Shown: positions 34,934 to 48,770, counted from the first letter of the stretch. The stretch is DNA of 64,000 bases from Anarhynchus alexandrinus (GCA_008711295.1 VUYV01000227.1:754667-818666); one strand, 5' to 3'. The notes: generated by a model from the sequence alone, not told the origin. A program made the numbers and translations.

Positions 34934-37816
34934 ATCATAATCTGTTCTCCTACCTCGGTTATCTAACCTACCTTCAGCCATAGTGTCACAATTCAGAATG
35001 ATTCTGTAACTGCAGTGTCATCGAGGACTTAGCTATATACCAGTCTTCACAAACTTCTCACTAAAATAAACCTTCATACACCTTTGTAACTCTGCTTAAA
35101 ATAAATAGACACCGTGTCAGTAACGAAGTCTGCCTCGGTTTTACCTAGCAAGGTTTAGCTTATGGTATTATTATTACTCCCAGCTCTGCCCAAGATCAAT
35201 ATGACCAAGCGGGTCTCTCTAGGACGTTCTCCTAAATGAGATGCATATCTCATTTTCCCCAGTGGCAAAATAAATAGGCTTCTCTCAAGTGAAGTTTGGA
35301 ACAAAGCATCTTGATTGTTTTTGTGAAGTGGGGGAAACCCTGGTGAGCCGGGACTATCGTACATGCTCTGCTTTGTGACAACGTGTATTAACTTCACAAC
35401 ATGAAACCTAAAGCTCCCCAGAGGTAGCTGCCTCGGTCACCTGGGGAAATGTAAACACAGTTTCATCCCTGTTGTTATATCTCTCTTGTTCTTGAAGCAA
35501 AATGGAAATGCCCATTGATACTGCTATGTTATGTTGCCACCAGTTCTTCCTCCACCTTCCCTGGCCAGACAGAGACTTACATAAGTTGAGGGGAGGGGGG
35601 AAAATCAGACAAGACACCCCACCAACCATCCAGAGACAATTTCCTCACCAAATTTACTCCTTCTCACTTGCTGGGGTCGTCTTACTGTCATAGCTAGCAA
35701 AATCAGGGGTGGATCATACGTTGATTGGAACAAGAAGCAATGTTTAAAATTAGAGTCAAAACACTGGCAAAGTCACTACGGCATATCTGAAACTAGCTTA
35801 GTGATTTCTTTTAGAAACTATAAAGAATGCAATGATTCCAATTAGCAGCTGATCAAGGTAAAAAAACAATTACGAAGAGCATTCGTGGATGTTTTTACCA
35901 CACGGCTGGGTTTTTTTCAGTGAATGAACCCCACTATAAAAGGGTAGATTCACATCACCTTTTGCTAAAGGATGTCTGAGGGGAAAATCTACAATTAAAG
36001 AGCTTAACTTAACACTTGCATATGCTTTCATGCATATTTAAGCCTCAAACTAATCTTGAGCACAGCTTAATTCTGTGGCTAGTTTGGTGGATTATAATAC
36101 AATTTCTTGAAGGGGTTGGTTGTGTACCCCAAGTGACAACACTTAGTCTTTCTGTTGTGGTGCAAGACTGCCAAAAACTGCTTCTCAGACCCGATTCCTC
36201 CCTGATTTCAGCTTGGTTTGGGATCAGCCAGCTCAGGAGAGATTTCCCGATCCAGCTGTGGGCCTCTGCTAATGCAGAGTCTCATAAAAGTACCTTATTA
36301 ATAGCTGACACTTTAAGGATACTGCTGCAAACAAAGTGCACTTCTCAGTTGTTAATTCATGTACCCAAATTCCTTGAATAATATTTGTTTCTCTGTTATA
36401 GGCAGGATAATAAAATCTCAAATCAGAATGCTAATGTTTAACAACTCTTGTGGTTTCTTTTATTGCTATATGTTTTTGTTAGGGTTTTTTTTGGTTGGTA
36501 TATTTTTTTTTCCAGCAATGTTCTATTAAGAACTTCATTTCTGTAAAAAAAAAAAAGAAAAAAGAAAAAAAGAAAAAGAAGTGTAAACTTGAAATGTATT
36601 TACTTTGGATAAAGGTTTTTTTTTCAACACTTTCAAAGAGAATATTTATCTAAATCTTCTATCTGGAGTTAGGTAAAGCAAAAGAGCAGGCAGAAGTTCA
36701 GGAGTTACAAGCAAGGCAGAGACTTGACATATCCCAGGGCACATGTACCTTCAAAACCTACCACAAATTTCATGTACCTGTTGTGCAAAAGGTGTAGAAA
36801 CACTATTTTTTTTTTGCCGCTAATCTACCTGCTCCGTGTCCTATTGAGACTATACTACACTGTGACATTTTTGAGCTAATTCCCACAGTGTAAAATTCTA
36901 TCACATGCTCTAAAAAAAAAAAAAAATCCTGCCCGATTTTTTCTTTGTTGCTTATAGTAGATTTCTAAGGTTTGGGTTCCAACTCTTTAATTCCCATGGC
37001 TGCTCTCATTTCATCCCCACTTGCTTTTGGCAGATCATCCAGAGCTGTTTCCACAGACCTGTTATGATATGTGGAAGAAATATTTGAAAGTGTCGCAAGC
37101 CTCATAGTGAGAATATAAAGCATGTTGAAGGTCATGCAGTTATAACAGATAAGAGCAACCAGCACCTAAATCAAGCAAGAACTTGAGTCTACGGAGGGGG
37201 TCTTCTGGGTTCAGCTAGATCCAGCCTTCAGCAGGACCAGACCTGATGCGATCAGTAATGGTGTTGGGAGACAAAGTGTTGCACGGGATAAGAACTTCAT
37301 GGCACATCTGGGAGAAGGATGTGGCATCTGTTACCCGGATACTTGTCCTTGCTCTTTCTTAGTGGACAGTTTGGTGCTTGTCAAACAGCTGCAGTCACGA
37401 CAGCACTATAATAAAGCGGGAACTGCTGTAAAGAAGGAGCTGACTTCTTCAGGTTGCAAGGCTACATTTGGGTAGCTGTCATAACCAAATTGTAAAGAGG
37501 GCTATTAATGCAACTCCATGGTGTCCCTACTGTCAGAGGACTTGTGCTGGTAAACCTTCATTGTTACTGACATAGTTAGACTAATGCAGATTCATGTTGC
37601 CATTCTGCTATTTAATTATATGATTTCTGTTGAAATAACACATGTAAACTAGGAAGATATTTCAATGGTATATAGAACAGAACTGTAGAGGGCAAAGATA
37701 ACTGCAAAATGGAAAGTAAACTCACTGGACACTTGCAAGTGGACAGTAAAAGAAAGGCTTCTTCTCATAAATTGCTAAGTAAGAGGCAGAGATAGCTATT
37801 TGTCCAAGCTAAGCAC
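34934..37816. other. Non-coding unique DNA
   Basis: No gene is seen. A-rich simple sequence lies at about 36546-36582, T-rich runs near 36484-36514, and an A-run at about 36912-36925. Confidence 0.5.
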
Positions 37817-37821
37817 NNNNN
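37817..37821. other. Assembly gap (5 N) with duplicated flanks
   Basis: Five N are flanked on the left by ctaagcac and on the right by ctaagcac again. The repeated octamer suggests that two overlapping contig ends were joined without merging. Confidence 0.9.
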
Positions 37822-40141
37822 CTAAGCACTATTAAAAAAAAAAAAAAAAGCAGCTTGATTAAACGTAGCATAAATGGTGGAAAAAAAGCCTGACTGAGAC
37901 ACACCACCCCAGACATGAATATATCAGTCTTCTCCCTAGGGAAGAAAGCCAATGTTTAAACGTAACGTTCTGCTAGTAATTTAATGGAAAATCATAAATA
38001 AAATAAAATATAAAAAAACGTCCTTTGTGCTATTTAGGGCAAAGAGCCAAGTCTTTATCTAAAAGGAAATATATAACAATTGTAATTCACAAGAGGCTGT
38101 TTTTATATACTTGTTCAACACTGCCTAAAGCAGCCCTCAGAAAAAAAAAAGAGCATCCTTAACTTTTTTTAGAGCTTTTCTACTTATTCTCTTTCTCTGA
38201 GAAGGAGCTACCTCTAATTCTGCAGGAGGCAGCTAATCCCGAAACCTCCGATAAAGTGGAAATCTTTCCATTGACTGCCACCAGGCATCGGGAGGTGCTC
38301 AACTCATTGGATCCAAGAGCGTCATCCAGCCATAACAGCCACCACACAATGAACCCCGTCCTGTCTGACTGGTACCCGTATTTGCTCTTTAAAGGAAATG
38401 CATCATGATTAACAAGAAATTCCCCACTAAACACTGAGGCGTGCATCAAAGTCTCTTGGGCCAAAACCTCATTGCTGCTGGAATGGATATTTTATGTGAA
38501 AGAGTCAATCACCAGCCTTCCATGAAAAAGTACTACATAGGTTGAAATCACTAATTTGTCTTCCGTTACTCCCATATCTTATAAGCAAGATAACTGATGA
38601 CCCAAAACTTCAACCTTGCAAGTTACCCTGAACAAAGGAGCCTGTTTTTTCTCAAAACACACTAAAACCAGTAAACACTGTGTGGCTTTCAGAGACCATC
38701 TCTCTCAATATCTTGTTTTTTAACTGTGTAATTTAAAAACAGTGAAAAGTAAAGATGCAATTGACTATCGCTAGCGAGTATAGGCAGACACCGTGGGCAG
38801 CAGTTTCTTACCTCACTGGTGAATTCCCACCTGCAGTGGTAGGGTCAGCCTTCATTAAACTGGAGTGCCAACACAAAAAGAAGAAAAGTTGAACAATTAA
38901 AAAAAACCCTGCACTTCCTTCGGTGAGTGATTTGAACTATCCTTGTTCTCACTGACACAAACGGAAGAAGAAAATCTCAGATTCAGTAAGAATAAACTCT
39001 CTGCATCATCAGTCAGCTGCTGTAGTCCATCTCTCCGTCAGATTTACGTCTGCCATCCACCCCGTGTTCAGAAGTGTTATCTCCTTCCCTTTTGGCAAAT
39101 TTCCAGAGCACAACAAAGAAAATGCCTCAACAGACGGCGAAAAAAGATATCTCCTCATCTGTAGGAAGCATTTGTGCTCACTGATAGCAAAGAGCTAAAA
39201 AAGGGAAACTTTTGTAGAATAAAGCACAAGAGTTAGTGGTGAAAGATGAGGAAGAATAAAACCTACCGACAGGACTAGTTTCTTAGAGAGATTTTGTTGG
39301 GGTTTTGCTGTTTATTATTGGTACACATGACTTCTTTCTTTACAAAAGACATGTTCTGCAGGTTTACGCTGTGTACTTGATGGATGACTAGAACTTTTTA
39401 TTTACGGACTTTACAGCAATTAATAAAACAACTGTTAGTTAGCTAATGAGCTTTAGTAGCCTCAGACAGTTAACACTGCATGTCCAACATTATTTAATTT
39501 GATATTGTAGGTTAAGCCTTGAGTTTTGCAGTGAAGCACAAGTGGCTACCACATGAGCTTGCTCCAGCTAACATCACAGCAGCTCTAAGATTTTGGGGAC
39601 TTCAGAAAGGCTTATTTACCATGCAGTTTATTAAGCCTGAAGACCAATTTTATGCGTTCAAGTTTCAAAGTTACGGTTTTGGGTAACCACAGCAAGCACC
39701 TCTTCCAACCTAGCAGAAATAGGCATGTCAACTCTCACACCTCTGCTATGAGTGTGCACAGGTTCATGGCACTTGATTTTCTGCTCAGCAGCAGCTATTT
39801 CATGCCATGCCCAGAGGAACTGTGGAGTGAAGACCCCCTTGCTTGCTCCATTTCATATCCGTTCTTCAAACTACCTAAGTCTCATTAGTGGAGAACAAGT
39901 CTTTTGCCCATCTTCTCCAACCACAGCCAAAAAACACTCTGTTTTTTTCTCTTATCTAGACACATTGTGCTAGATAAATATCACTGGCCATAAATAGATA
40001 ATGCATGGTCAAAGGGTCTTTCCACTTACTACAACAGTAATGGACATCTGATCCAATATTGACCAGAGGAAACTTGAGGACCTCAGTTTTTTCAGCAGGT
40101 TGGTGTTTCCTTCAAATTCTCTGAGATCTGCTCTGACATCT
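37822..40141. other. Non-coding unique DNA
   Basis: An A-run lies at 37834-37849. No exon is recognised. The minus-strand frame at 38180-38464 (94 codons) has no recognisable motif. Confidence 0.5.
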
Positions 40142-40930
40142 TGAGAGTTGGGCTTGTGCAAACCTCATGAGGTTCAACAAGACCAAGTGCAAGGTCCTGC
40201 ATGTGGGTTGAGGCAATCCCAAGCACAAATACAGGCTGGGCAGAGAATGGATTGAAAACAGCCCTGAGGAGAAGGACTTGGGGGTGTTGGTTGATGAGAA
40301 GCTCAACATGAGCTACCTTTGTATGCTCACAGCCCAGAAAGCCAAGCACATCCTGGCCTGCATCAAAGAAGTGTGGTCAGCAGATCGAGGGAGGGGATTC
40401 CGCCACTCTACTCCGCTTTTGTGAGACCCTACCTGCAGTACTGCATCCAGCTTTGGAATCCTGAGCACAAGAAGGACATGGACCTGTGAAAGAAGGTCCT
40501 GAGGAGAGCCATGAAGATGACTGTGGGGCTGGAGGACCTCTCCTGTGAAGACAAGCTAAGAGAGTTGGGGTTGTTCAGCCTGGAGAAGAGAAGGCTCCAG
40601 GGAGACCTTAGAGCAGCTCTCCAGTACCTGAAAGTAGGAGAGGGACTTTTTGCAAGGCCATGTAGTGACAGGACAAGGAGTAATGGCTTCAAACTAAAGG
40701 AGGGTAGATTTAGATTAGAGATCAGGAAGAAAATTTTGATGATGAGGATGGTGAGGCACTGGCACAGGTTGCCCCGAGAGGTTGTTGAGGCCCCATCCCT
40801 GGAAGTGCTCAAGGCCAGGCTGGAGGTGGCCTTGGGCAACCTGGTCTAGTGAGAGGTGTCCCTGCCCATGGCAGGGGGGTTGGAACTAGATGATCTTTAA
40901 GATCCCCTCCAACCCAAACTATTCTATGAT
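40142..40930 (+). mobile_element. CR1 LINE, 5'-truncated, about 0.8 kb
   Basis: It begins with aacctcatgaggttcaacaa (N-L-M-R-F-N-K) and caaggtcctgcatgtgggt. It passes through gacttgggggtgttggttga (DLGVLVD), tactgcatccagctttgga (the YCIQLW region) and gagttggggttgttcagcct (ELGLFSLEK). It ends with the TAG stop at ctggtctagtga, the conserved 3' UTR and a single attctatgat. ORF2 is broken by an in-frame TGA near 40487 and by indels. The last 112 codons (40511-40849) remain open. It lies on the same strand as most other copies of its lineage here. Confidence 0.96.
40511..40849 (+). pseudogene. CR1 ORF2 C-terminal fragment
   Basis: Open frame of 112 codons encoding the C-terminal tail of CR1 ORF2, with [19 protein letters not shown], then SDRTRSNGFKL, then [17 protein letters not shown], ending Leu-Val-stop. 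It lies downstream of the RT catalytic motifs, which are absent, so it is a relic without activity. Confidence 0.9.
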
Positions 40931-43900
40931 ATTTGCCCTTCACGCACTTCCCAGACATTGCCCCAGTAATACATTGAGGAGGGATTTGCAGACCCAAGCT
41001 CTAGGGTTTCTTTTTTCAGACTAAAAAGAGAACTTTACACCAAAATATTCAACAATACCCTTTGTGCAGCTGGGTAATCAGGAGCAGGCTGATTTTTTAT
41101 TTTTTATTTATTTATTTTATTTTCTCTCCAAATTAATGTCAAGTTAGAGAACTGTGCCAGAATGGAACGGGAGAAGACACAGAACATGGAAAGAACAAGA
41201 CTGCCTATTTCAATAGCAGTGTCGGTTTCTCCATTTTAACATGATTATGAACCTGTAACGCACCACTGGAATAACTCACTGAGTCACTGAGTGACTACAG
41301 GATCAAATCACACATGTAGGCCATTGAGCAAAATATGTCACTCTTGCAAGAAAGGCAATAATTTCAAAATGGACACTTCTTCAGCAAGCTGAAGATGTCA
41401 CCGAACAGTACTCACTGGTCGTGTAAAATCAGAATCTTATTTTCCCTGCCCCTTTTTCCTGTCATCCCTTTTGTATCTTGATCCTCGGTATTCGTCCTGA
41501 TTATTCATTTTTATCATTTTGTATCATCAGACTGACTCTTTTATTTTCTCTTTCATTATTTACATGAATAACTCCGTCAGTTGCTATGGGTGTCGCATAG
41601 TATATATTACTGCCTATTGCAAGGACAGAAAATAACCCTGAAATTTGAGCAGGTGTCTGACAGACTCACTGTTTTTATTGGTAGCTTAAAATAATGTTAC
41701 TGGCCTCAAATTTTCTTCTTTCTTATTACGTATGAATCTACAAAAATAAGCAATACAACATTCAGGTTGTATGGAAGACAGACAGCCCTTCAATTAAAAA
41801 ACACTGCATACACTCACCCAGTTTTTAATTTTCTTAGGGTTCTGCTATGCTGCATAAAAGCTGATTTTCAGTTTAGTTCAGTCCAACCATGACACAGGAC
41901 CCGGTTATACACTGCATTGTGTTCTCCATAGGTTGCAGGAAACGTTAAACTTCAGATGGTCCACATATGTCTTCGACTCTGCATTTTATGAGTTTAGTTG
42001 TTGTTGCTATTGCATTCCCTAGGGTTGAAGCAATAATTCTACTCTGCTGGACTAGACATCCTCTCGAACCCATGGCTGTGCTTTAAATTTAGAGCACTGG
42101 GCTGTTGGATGTTGAAGGCAAGATCAGGCAAAGTTCTGAAGGACTGTTCCTACTGCTTCTCACTGAGGCACTCTGCTGTTATTCTTTTGCATTAAAAATG
42201 GCCAAAAAAATTTTCTTTCATTTTTTTGGCCCATGGATCACCAGAACCTGGGACTTACAGAGTTAAGCAGCCACCCACGAACATGTTTTCTGAATGTACT
42301 ATTTTAAGCCACAAATCCCATAAAACTATTCCTCTGGATTTAAAATATTCTTCTGCATTTAAAAACAATGAATTTGGAGGAAAATAAACAAGACTTTCGT
42401 TAGTGACTGTGTAAGTAAGTAATTCTGAGATAGAAAATGTCTTACAAAGTGAATATAAGATGCATCATTTTACTTATTTAAGCCTATTTCAGAGAAAAAG
42501 CTAAATACATACTGTTGAAAAAAGGCTCTCATCAGAAGTAGTAGAGTTTGTATAACAAAGCATGCTGTTAACTTGTAAGCCGCTATACATAGGTACAATG
42601 TGATTCTGATTTATTTATTTATTTAGAGCTTCTAGATGCCTTTGTAACAAATAATGATAATAATAGTCTTGGTCATGCACTATTGAAGCTAATGGTACAG
42701 ATCCCATTACTGTTAATAGCAAAAGAATCAGACTCTATTTCCATGGCAAAAGTATAAAGAAATGCATAACTACACAACAGAGCACACATATATAAAATTA
42801 CTTTTAGTAAAAAGTTGGCATATGATATTTTAAAATCAGTGTTTGCCATTTCATAATTTATATATTATTTAAGTTTATCTAATTTCAAATGAGTTCGTGC
42901 TTTACATGTACTTCTATCCCTAAATAGAAATACTTGTATTTTCTTCTTTGATGATGGATCCAATATAAACATGTTTGTTCCAAATAAAAGAACAATATTT
43001 CTATACAGTCTTAGAAGTCAGATTTTTTTTCTAGTTTCAAAAAATGTTATCATCAACATTCATTTTATTTGCTCTGAATAAATTATTCAGATCTTATTTA
43101 CCATATTATTAAATTTTAATTGTTCCATTGCATTTTCTCAAATGTAAACAAACCTGCGCGAGAACAAAACACTGCTTAATTATAACAGCTTCAATTGCTC
43201 AACAAAAGAGACATTTCAGAGAGGAATTTTTAGATTGTCTAATTCTTCCCTGAAGGCAAACTCAGCTTTCTCAAAGATATTGCCTACCCATTTTATTATA
43301 TATCCACAAAGGTAAATTTTCTAAAGAAGATCTTACAAAAGAGACCATTTAAACTCCTGAATATTTTTCTCGGTGAAGATAATTGCATATTAGTAGAGTT
43401 TTCCTTTGTTTTGCACTGCCCAGAAACCTGTATTAAAAGTGATGAGACATCCATGTGAGTCTGTATCAAAAAGAAAAGAACACAATAAACCCCCCAAATG
43501 CTAGAACAGGCTCGCTTCCACTGCCTGATGTAGATTTTGACTGGTGTCGCCACTTGCATATCTCCAGTCACTCCACTATCTGGTGGTAGAAAACTATGGC
43601 TTGCAAACCTCACTACTTCTTTATAGTGACTGCTGTGGCATACCACAATAATGTACGAATAGAAATGACCATCAGGCTATCAGAGGAACAGAAAATAGCC
43701 GTGTTTTTCCTCGGACAACCACTGAACATGTGCAGACCTCATACAAAAATTGATGTCACAGCACAGTAGAGTTTGGTTATAAGCCTGACACCATATCCAA
43801 TGTACTGAATCCATTCCCATACTGGAACAAAGCAAAAACCTCACTGAAGTTACACTCACAGGGTTTACTGGAAGGCAAAGCCTTACACAGGTAGCTCACA

Positions 43901-43988
43901 CCCACCAAACCAAGCCTGCATTTCACCTTAACTCACATAACACATGGTTGTGTGCTTCACCAAGAGCTTCAGGCAAACAAGATTGTAG
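40931..43988. other. Non-coding AT-rich unique DNA
   Basis: No gene is seen. TTTTA/TTTA simple sequence lies at 41092-41121 and TTTA units at about 42609-42626. A 15-base odd palindrome containing overlapping TGAGTCA/TGAGTGAC motifs lies at 41282-41296. Confidence 0.5.
41092..41121. repeat. (TTTA)n-like microsatellite
   Basis: Imperfect TTTTTTA/TTTA units follow one another in tandem. Confidence 0.8.
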
Positions 43989-44680
43989 TCATAGAACCAT
44001 AGAATGGTCTAGGTTGGAAAGGACCTTTAAGATCATCGAGCTCAACCATTAACCTGCCAATGCCAACTCCACCACTAAACCATGTCCCTCGGCACCACGC
44101 CTACCTGTCTTCTAAATACCTTCAGGGATGGCAACTCCACCGCTTCCCTGGGCAGCCTGTTCCAATGCTTGATAATCCTTTCTGTGAAGAACTTTTTCCT
44201 AATATCCAATCTAAACCTCTCCTGGCACAACTTGAGGCCATTTCCTCTTGTCCTATTTTCTTTTACTTGGAAGAAGAGACCAACCCCCACCTTGCTACAC
44301 CTTCCTTTCAGGTAGCTGTAGAGCGCGAGAAGGTCTCCCCTCAGCCTCCTTTTCTCCAGACTAAACAACTCCAGTTCCCTCAGCCACTCCTCATAAATTC
44401 TCCAGGTTCCTCACCAGCTTCGTTGCCCTTCTCTGGACACACTCCAGCACGTTGGCGTCTTTCTTGCTGTGAGGGGCCCAAAACTGAACACAGTACTAGA
44501 GGTGGGGCCTCATCAGTGCCGAGTACAGGGGGACAATTGCTTCCCTAGTCCTGCTGGCCACACTATTCCTGATACAACCAGTATGCTGTTGGCCTTCTTG
44601 GCCACCTGGGCACACTGCTGGCTCATATCCAGCCGGCTGTCAACCAGCACCCCCAGGTCCCCCAGCTGCTGGGCAGCTGT
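43989..44680 (-). mobile_element. CR1 LINE, 5'-truncated, about 0.7 kb
   Basis: Read on the minus strand it contains [20 protein letters not shown] near the 5' edge and then a disrupted middle. From 44368 to 44075 an open frame reads [30 protein letters not shown] and ends Asp-Met-Val. A 3' UTR and ATTCTATGGTTCTATGAC tail follow. It is the same lineage as the copy at 11.4 kb. The 5' boundary at about 44665-44680 is approximate. Confidence 0.95.
44075..44368 (-). pseudogene. CR1 ORF2 C-terminal fragment
   Basis: Ninety-seven codons of the ORF2 C-terminus are open, with [18 protein letters not shown] and a terminal Asp-Met-Val. Upstream, the frame is interrupted by small deletions around 44395 and 44500. 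No catalytic residues of the reverse transcriptase remain. Confidence 0.88.
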
Positions 44681-47600
44681 CCAGATGGTGCATGCAAGTG
44701 GTCTTGCAGCCCTGTGAAATGAAGCAATGACCATTTATTTATTTTTGCCTTGCTTCCAGTAACAAAACTCTAATGGCTGGGGATTGAAAGCTGGTCCCAG
44801 ATATATGTCTGTGAAGAAAACCTCTGCCTGCCCCAGTGGGGTCAATCACGTCAGTGCGGCACGCTCCGACGGCGGAACGTGAGCCAGCAGAAGTCTGGGT
44901 TTGGTTTAGGTGTGTGATTACAGAATATGCTTCAACGGGTAAGACCTCTGAAAGCATTAAAAACAACACTGAGACCACTTTGGGACTCATTAGAGAGTCA
45001 CAGACCTAAGTCAGTGTGTTCGAACAGTTCCTGGGCTGGCTTGGACCACAGGAAGAACGGTCATGGAGTTGTCAGTCCTCAGCTCTTGCTGACATACCTG
45101 TAGAAGTCCTACTTGTGTGGACTACCAACGACTTAAGGCCCTGGGATGTTGACAGGTCAGTTGGAATTTTTCGGTATAAATGTTGTGAAACATGGGGAAA
45201 ACAGATGAATACTTCGGAGATGGAGCAGAAGGGTTGTTATATATGGAGAAAATGAACAGCATGTTACTGGAACAGGGACTCCAACCCCTACAGCATTGTT
45301 TTTCCCTTCGTGTGTTATACTCCCATTTCATACGCCTCAAATTATGGACAATGGAGCAAATTTTTGTTCATATTTAGCAATGATTGTAGAAGGAAGAAAA
45401 AAGCCAAAGAAGCTGTCAGCAAAATCCAGCTGTAATCTTGCAATCACAGCTTCTCAGAAATAGTCTCTTGCACTATCAGAAAATACATGTGTGGTCTGAT
45501 CATAGACAGAACATTTGTCTGGAATTTCTCTGCTGTTCTCATCTATGGCTAATGTTTATGACTGCTTTTGCACAGCCTTGGGGGCCCTCTGTCCTACCAA
45601 GTATGTCTTTTTCATGGCGGTAAGCTAAAGGACTCTAGCTGTAACCAAGTCGTCTGGTATTCTGCTTTACTATTGGTGTGCAATGTATTTCTGATACAGA
45701 AAATAGACCTGATTTTCAGCAAAAATTTGCATTCCCTAAATTCGTTGAAGAAATAGCAGAAGACTAACAGGGCTGCAGATAGCTGTCTGCTGAACATTCA
45801 AACCTTGGTATATAGGTGCCTGCAAATTTGTGTCACTCTGATCTACTGCCTCTGTAACTCGCCTGTTTGTGCCAGCATCAAAAAATAGGTCTAGGGAAAA
45901 ATAACGTGCTTCAGGGCTGGATCCTCAGGTGCAAGCTAAGAGACAAGTAGTGCAGGGCTGAAAAGTATTTAGCAGAAATAATCTAACAGGAGCCACCGAG
46001 AACATCCAGGAGGTGACACCCTACAGAGCTGCCAGAGCCCTCGAGTGAGTCCGGAAAGCAGATTACTGCCTCTTTGTGATCTACTCCAGTCTGTGCATGT
46101 GCAAATTAAAGTAAAAATATCAATAAAAAAGAAATTTCTACCCCTGCTGCCTGGGATCATCCTCTCACCAAGCAGTAACACTTCTTATTCTTTTCTGGAT
46201 TACCAAGAAAACACAAGAAATGAGAGGAAACACTAGAATTAAACTTTCTTACAATAATTTTGAGGGGTTTGGTTTAATTTGTCATTTTTGCTTGGACATT
46301 TAAGCTTGGGGAAAGTAAGGTGAGGAACTTAGAAAGTAGTGTGACCTACGACCATCAGTGATGTCACTCCCTAAAAAAAGGGTTCAGGAACATCCCTGGC
46401 ACCCCATGGACACTTTGTGGTGTTCTGCTGATGTGCTTAAGTCCCCAGTCCCTAAAGTGTCTATATAACAAGGTTAGTTCAAACACTGGGGGGGAAAAAA
46501 GTGTCTGTTCGCTAGGCAGTGTACCAGGGCTAAACAAGAGTTCTGTAGTGTCATTTGAACTTTGAAGTTTCCATATGGTCTTGGGTAATGCAAATTTTTA
46601 ATGGCAACTTCACAGCTAATAAAGGGCTAACAAGTAGAGCTGCCATGTCTGTTGGAAGACATGAAGACCTCCGCTTTTTTTACAGCTGTAATTATAACAT
46701 GTGCAGTACCTTCAAATCTAGATAACAAATATTCATTTCAGCCCCACTGTCAGCCTGAAATAATCTAAATAGCTCTTCTCTGTCTGTTGTATTTGCAAAT
46801 GTAAATATCCTGCACAAGCCCATGGGGTTTGAATTGCATCTGGAGTCGAACCCAAACCCCACCTCAGACCTTAACCCTTCTCTAATTTTATTTTGGAGTC
46901 GGCAATTTGTGTCTGGACAATTCCAAATACAAATGACCTTCCACTGAAACTCTTTTCCCCACCATTTAAATAAGAATGGCCCTAAAATTCAAGTAATAAA
47001 CAAAGTTGCATGACTGCTGCATTTTTGAGGCTTGGTCATTGAATGAAACTAAAAAGCTAAGATGAGATTAGAACTTAAAGAATGTTATTTTCCATGTATA
47101 TTTTTCCCCAAAATATTTTGTTTTGTTTTGGGTAAACTTCATATATTTCATTTTTAATTCAGGTGGAATGTTCTATTTTATTGCCATAATATTTGGCATT
47201 TAAAATTTTCATGTATTTTTCTTTTTTTTTCAGCATAAGTCTTTTTTAAGGAAATGTGGGAATATCTAGAAAAAATATTCCTAATAACTTCCTACTTATT
47301 AAAACTTGAACCAAATTTGCAACTACTGCTCCCTTGCAAAATTCTGTTTTCAAAAAATATCTCGTATTTGTCAAAAATATCTCCCAGAGCTGGCCACGTG
47401 CACCTGCCAGACTGACATTTTTATTTTAAAGCATGCAATTTTAATCCCATGTGCTCGATAACACTGACCTCAGACCATAATTTATGTTGCTAATAATGCG
47501 CTCCTGTAAAAAAAAATAAAAAATATACAAGGTGAGGCTGAAGGAAAGGTTTGCTTGTCAGATGCCACGGCAGCGAGCGGAGTTTGACAGCAGGGAGCAC

Positions 47601-48573
47601 GGGGTGAAGAGAAAAGAGCCAGCTGTTATTAAGTGTTGTGTTCCTCTGTGAAAAGGGGAAGACGGACCAACTCCTGCGGTTTCAGCTGTGTCCCCTCCAG
47701 CCAGGGCGCTTCTCCTTGAACTGTGACCCCGAGCCGAGAAGCGATGGCATTATTTTGCAGAGTGGAAATTCAACAGGGCGGAGACAATTTCTTCATTTGT
47801 ACTCATCTGACACTCAGCGCAACGGAGGCTTGAGAGAGACTGTGGCCTCGGGACAGCGCAAACAATCATATAAATAACTCCGCATACGCAGGAAAGCCTA
47901 GCTGGAAAGTTTAATTGTTGTGACAGTACCAACATCTGCTCTGGTAAAAGCCTACTTAAATTCCAACACCGCATTAGCAATCTGGGATGATTCTCCTTGT
48001 GCCTTGACATCTAAAGTATATTTTACGTGGCCTAAAAAAAAACCCTTGCTGTCAAATATTTCAGCTTTGCTACTATCCAACATATTTATTCTAAACACAC
48101 ATTTTTAAGTGCAGCTGGGGCTAAGTGACCAGCAAATCTGATTACCGCGAGCGTACAATGCCTGACGTCCTTTATGCGCTTGCTCCTTGACTCACCACAG
48201 TGGGGGCTAATGGGAGTTGTGAGGCTTATGCCCTGTGCAGCAGGTTGAGAGCACAGCTCCGAAAATTAACATGGGAGGCTTTCCATCTTCATAAGGCTGC
48301 TTTGCCGGCAACGACAGTGATGGGTGGTGTGCAATATCGGGAAAGATCAGACCATGGCACAGGCAGAAATCCTGTGACACCAGTGTGGAGGTACTTAAGG
48401 ACCTCAGCTGTTGGGAAGAGGACTTGAAGTCTGACTACTTTCTCGGGAAATAAATTGAATATTATCTTAAAAAATTACACCGTTTAAAAAAAGAGGTGAC
48501 AGAGAATTATCATAACAAAAGAAGTTTTTCTTTTATTCATCACAAAAAGGATGGTTGTGGGGGTAAAACAATA
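44681..48573. other. Non-coding DNA with a CpG-enriched patch
   Basis: No exon or mobile element is recognised. From about 47568 to 47890 I count 17 CpG dinucleotides, and five more occur in 48146-48179 around a TGACGTC. This contrasts with the CpG-poor background (see findings). The rest is ordinary AT-rich sequence. Confidence 0.5.
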
Positions 48574-48770
48574 CATTGGGAGTTAGAAGATTTATTCTCT
48601 GGGCTTTCCACAGATTCAGTTACTAATCTTAAGGACAGCCACATTTTTTTCCTCTCACCCTACTGCAGGATCCGGTTAAATTATAAATTCTTCAGGGAAG
48701 GGGTGATCCCTTGTCATGTGTCTGGTACAATGGCACCCTGGCCCATGAACATATGGTGATATTTTTAATA
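48574..48770 (+). repeat. Old MIR/CORE-SINE-like element
   Basis: The run ttgggagttagaagatttat then tctgggctttccacagattc matches the layout GGGAGTCAGGAGACCT..CTGGCTCTGCCACAGATTC of amniote MIR-type SINEs. The downstream ttcttcagggaaggggtgat and ttgtcatgtgtctggtacaa then tggcaccctgg match the CTTTGGGGCAGGGACTGTCTC..CTAGCACAATGGGGCCCTGG 3' part. It is diverged but the order and spacing are kept. The exact subfamily cannot be given. Confidence 0.62.

Noticed and set aside
41282..41296. A 15-base odd palindrome with AP-1-like TGAGTCA
   Set aside because: Such short palindromes are expected by chance in 64 kb, and nothing else nearby suggests a regulatory element.
44060..44548. A 162-codon plus-strand frame
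   Set aside because: It is antisense to the CR1 copy at 43989-44680.
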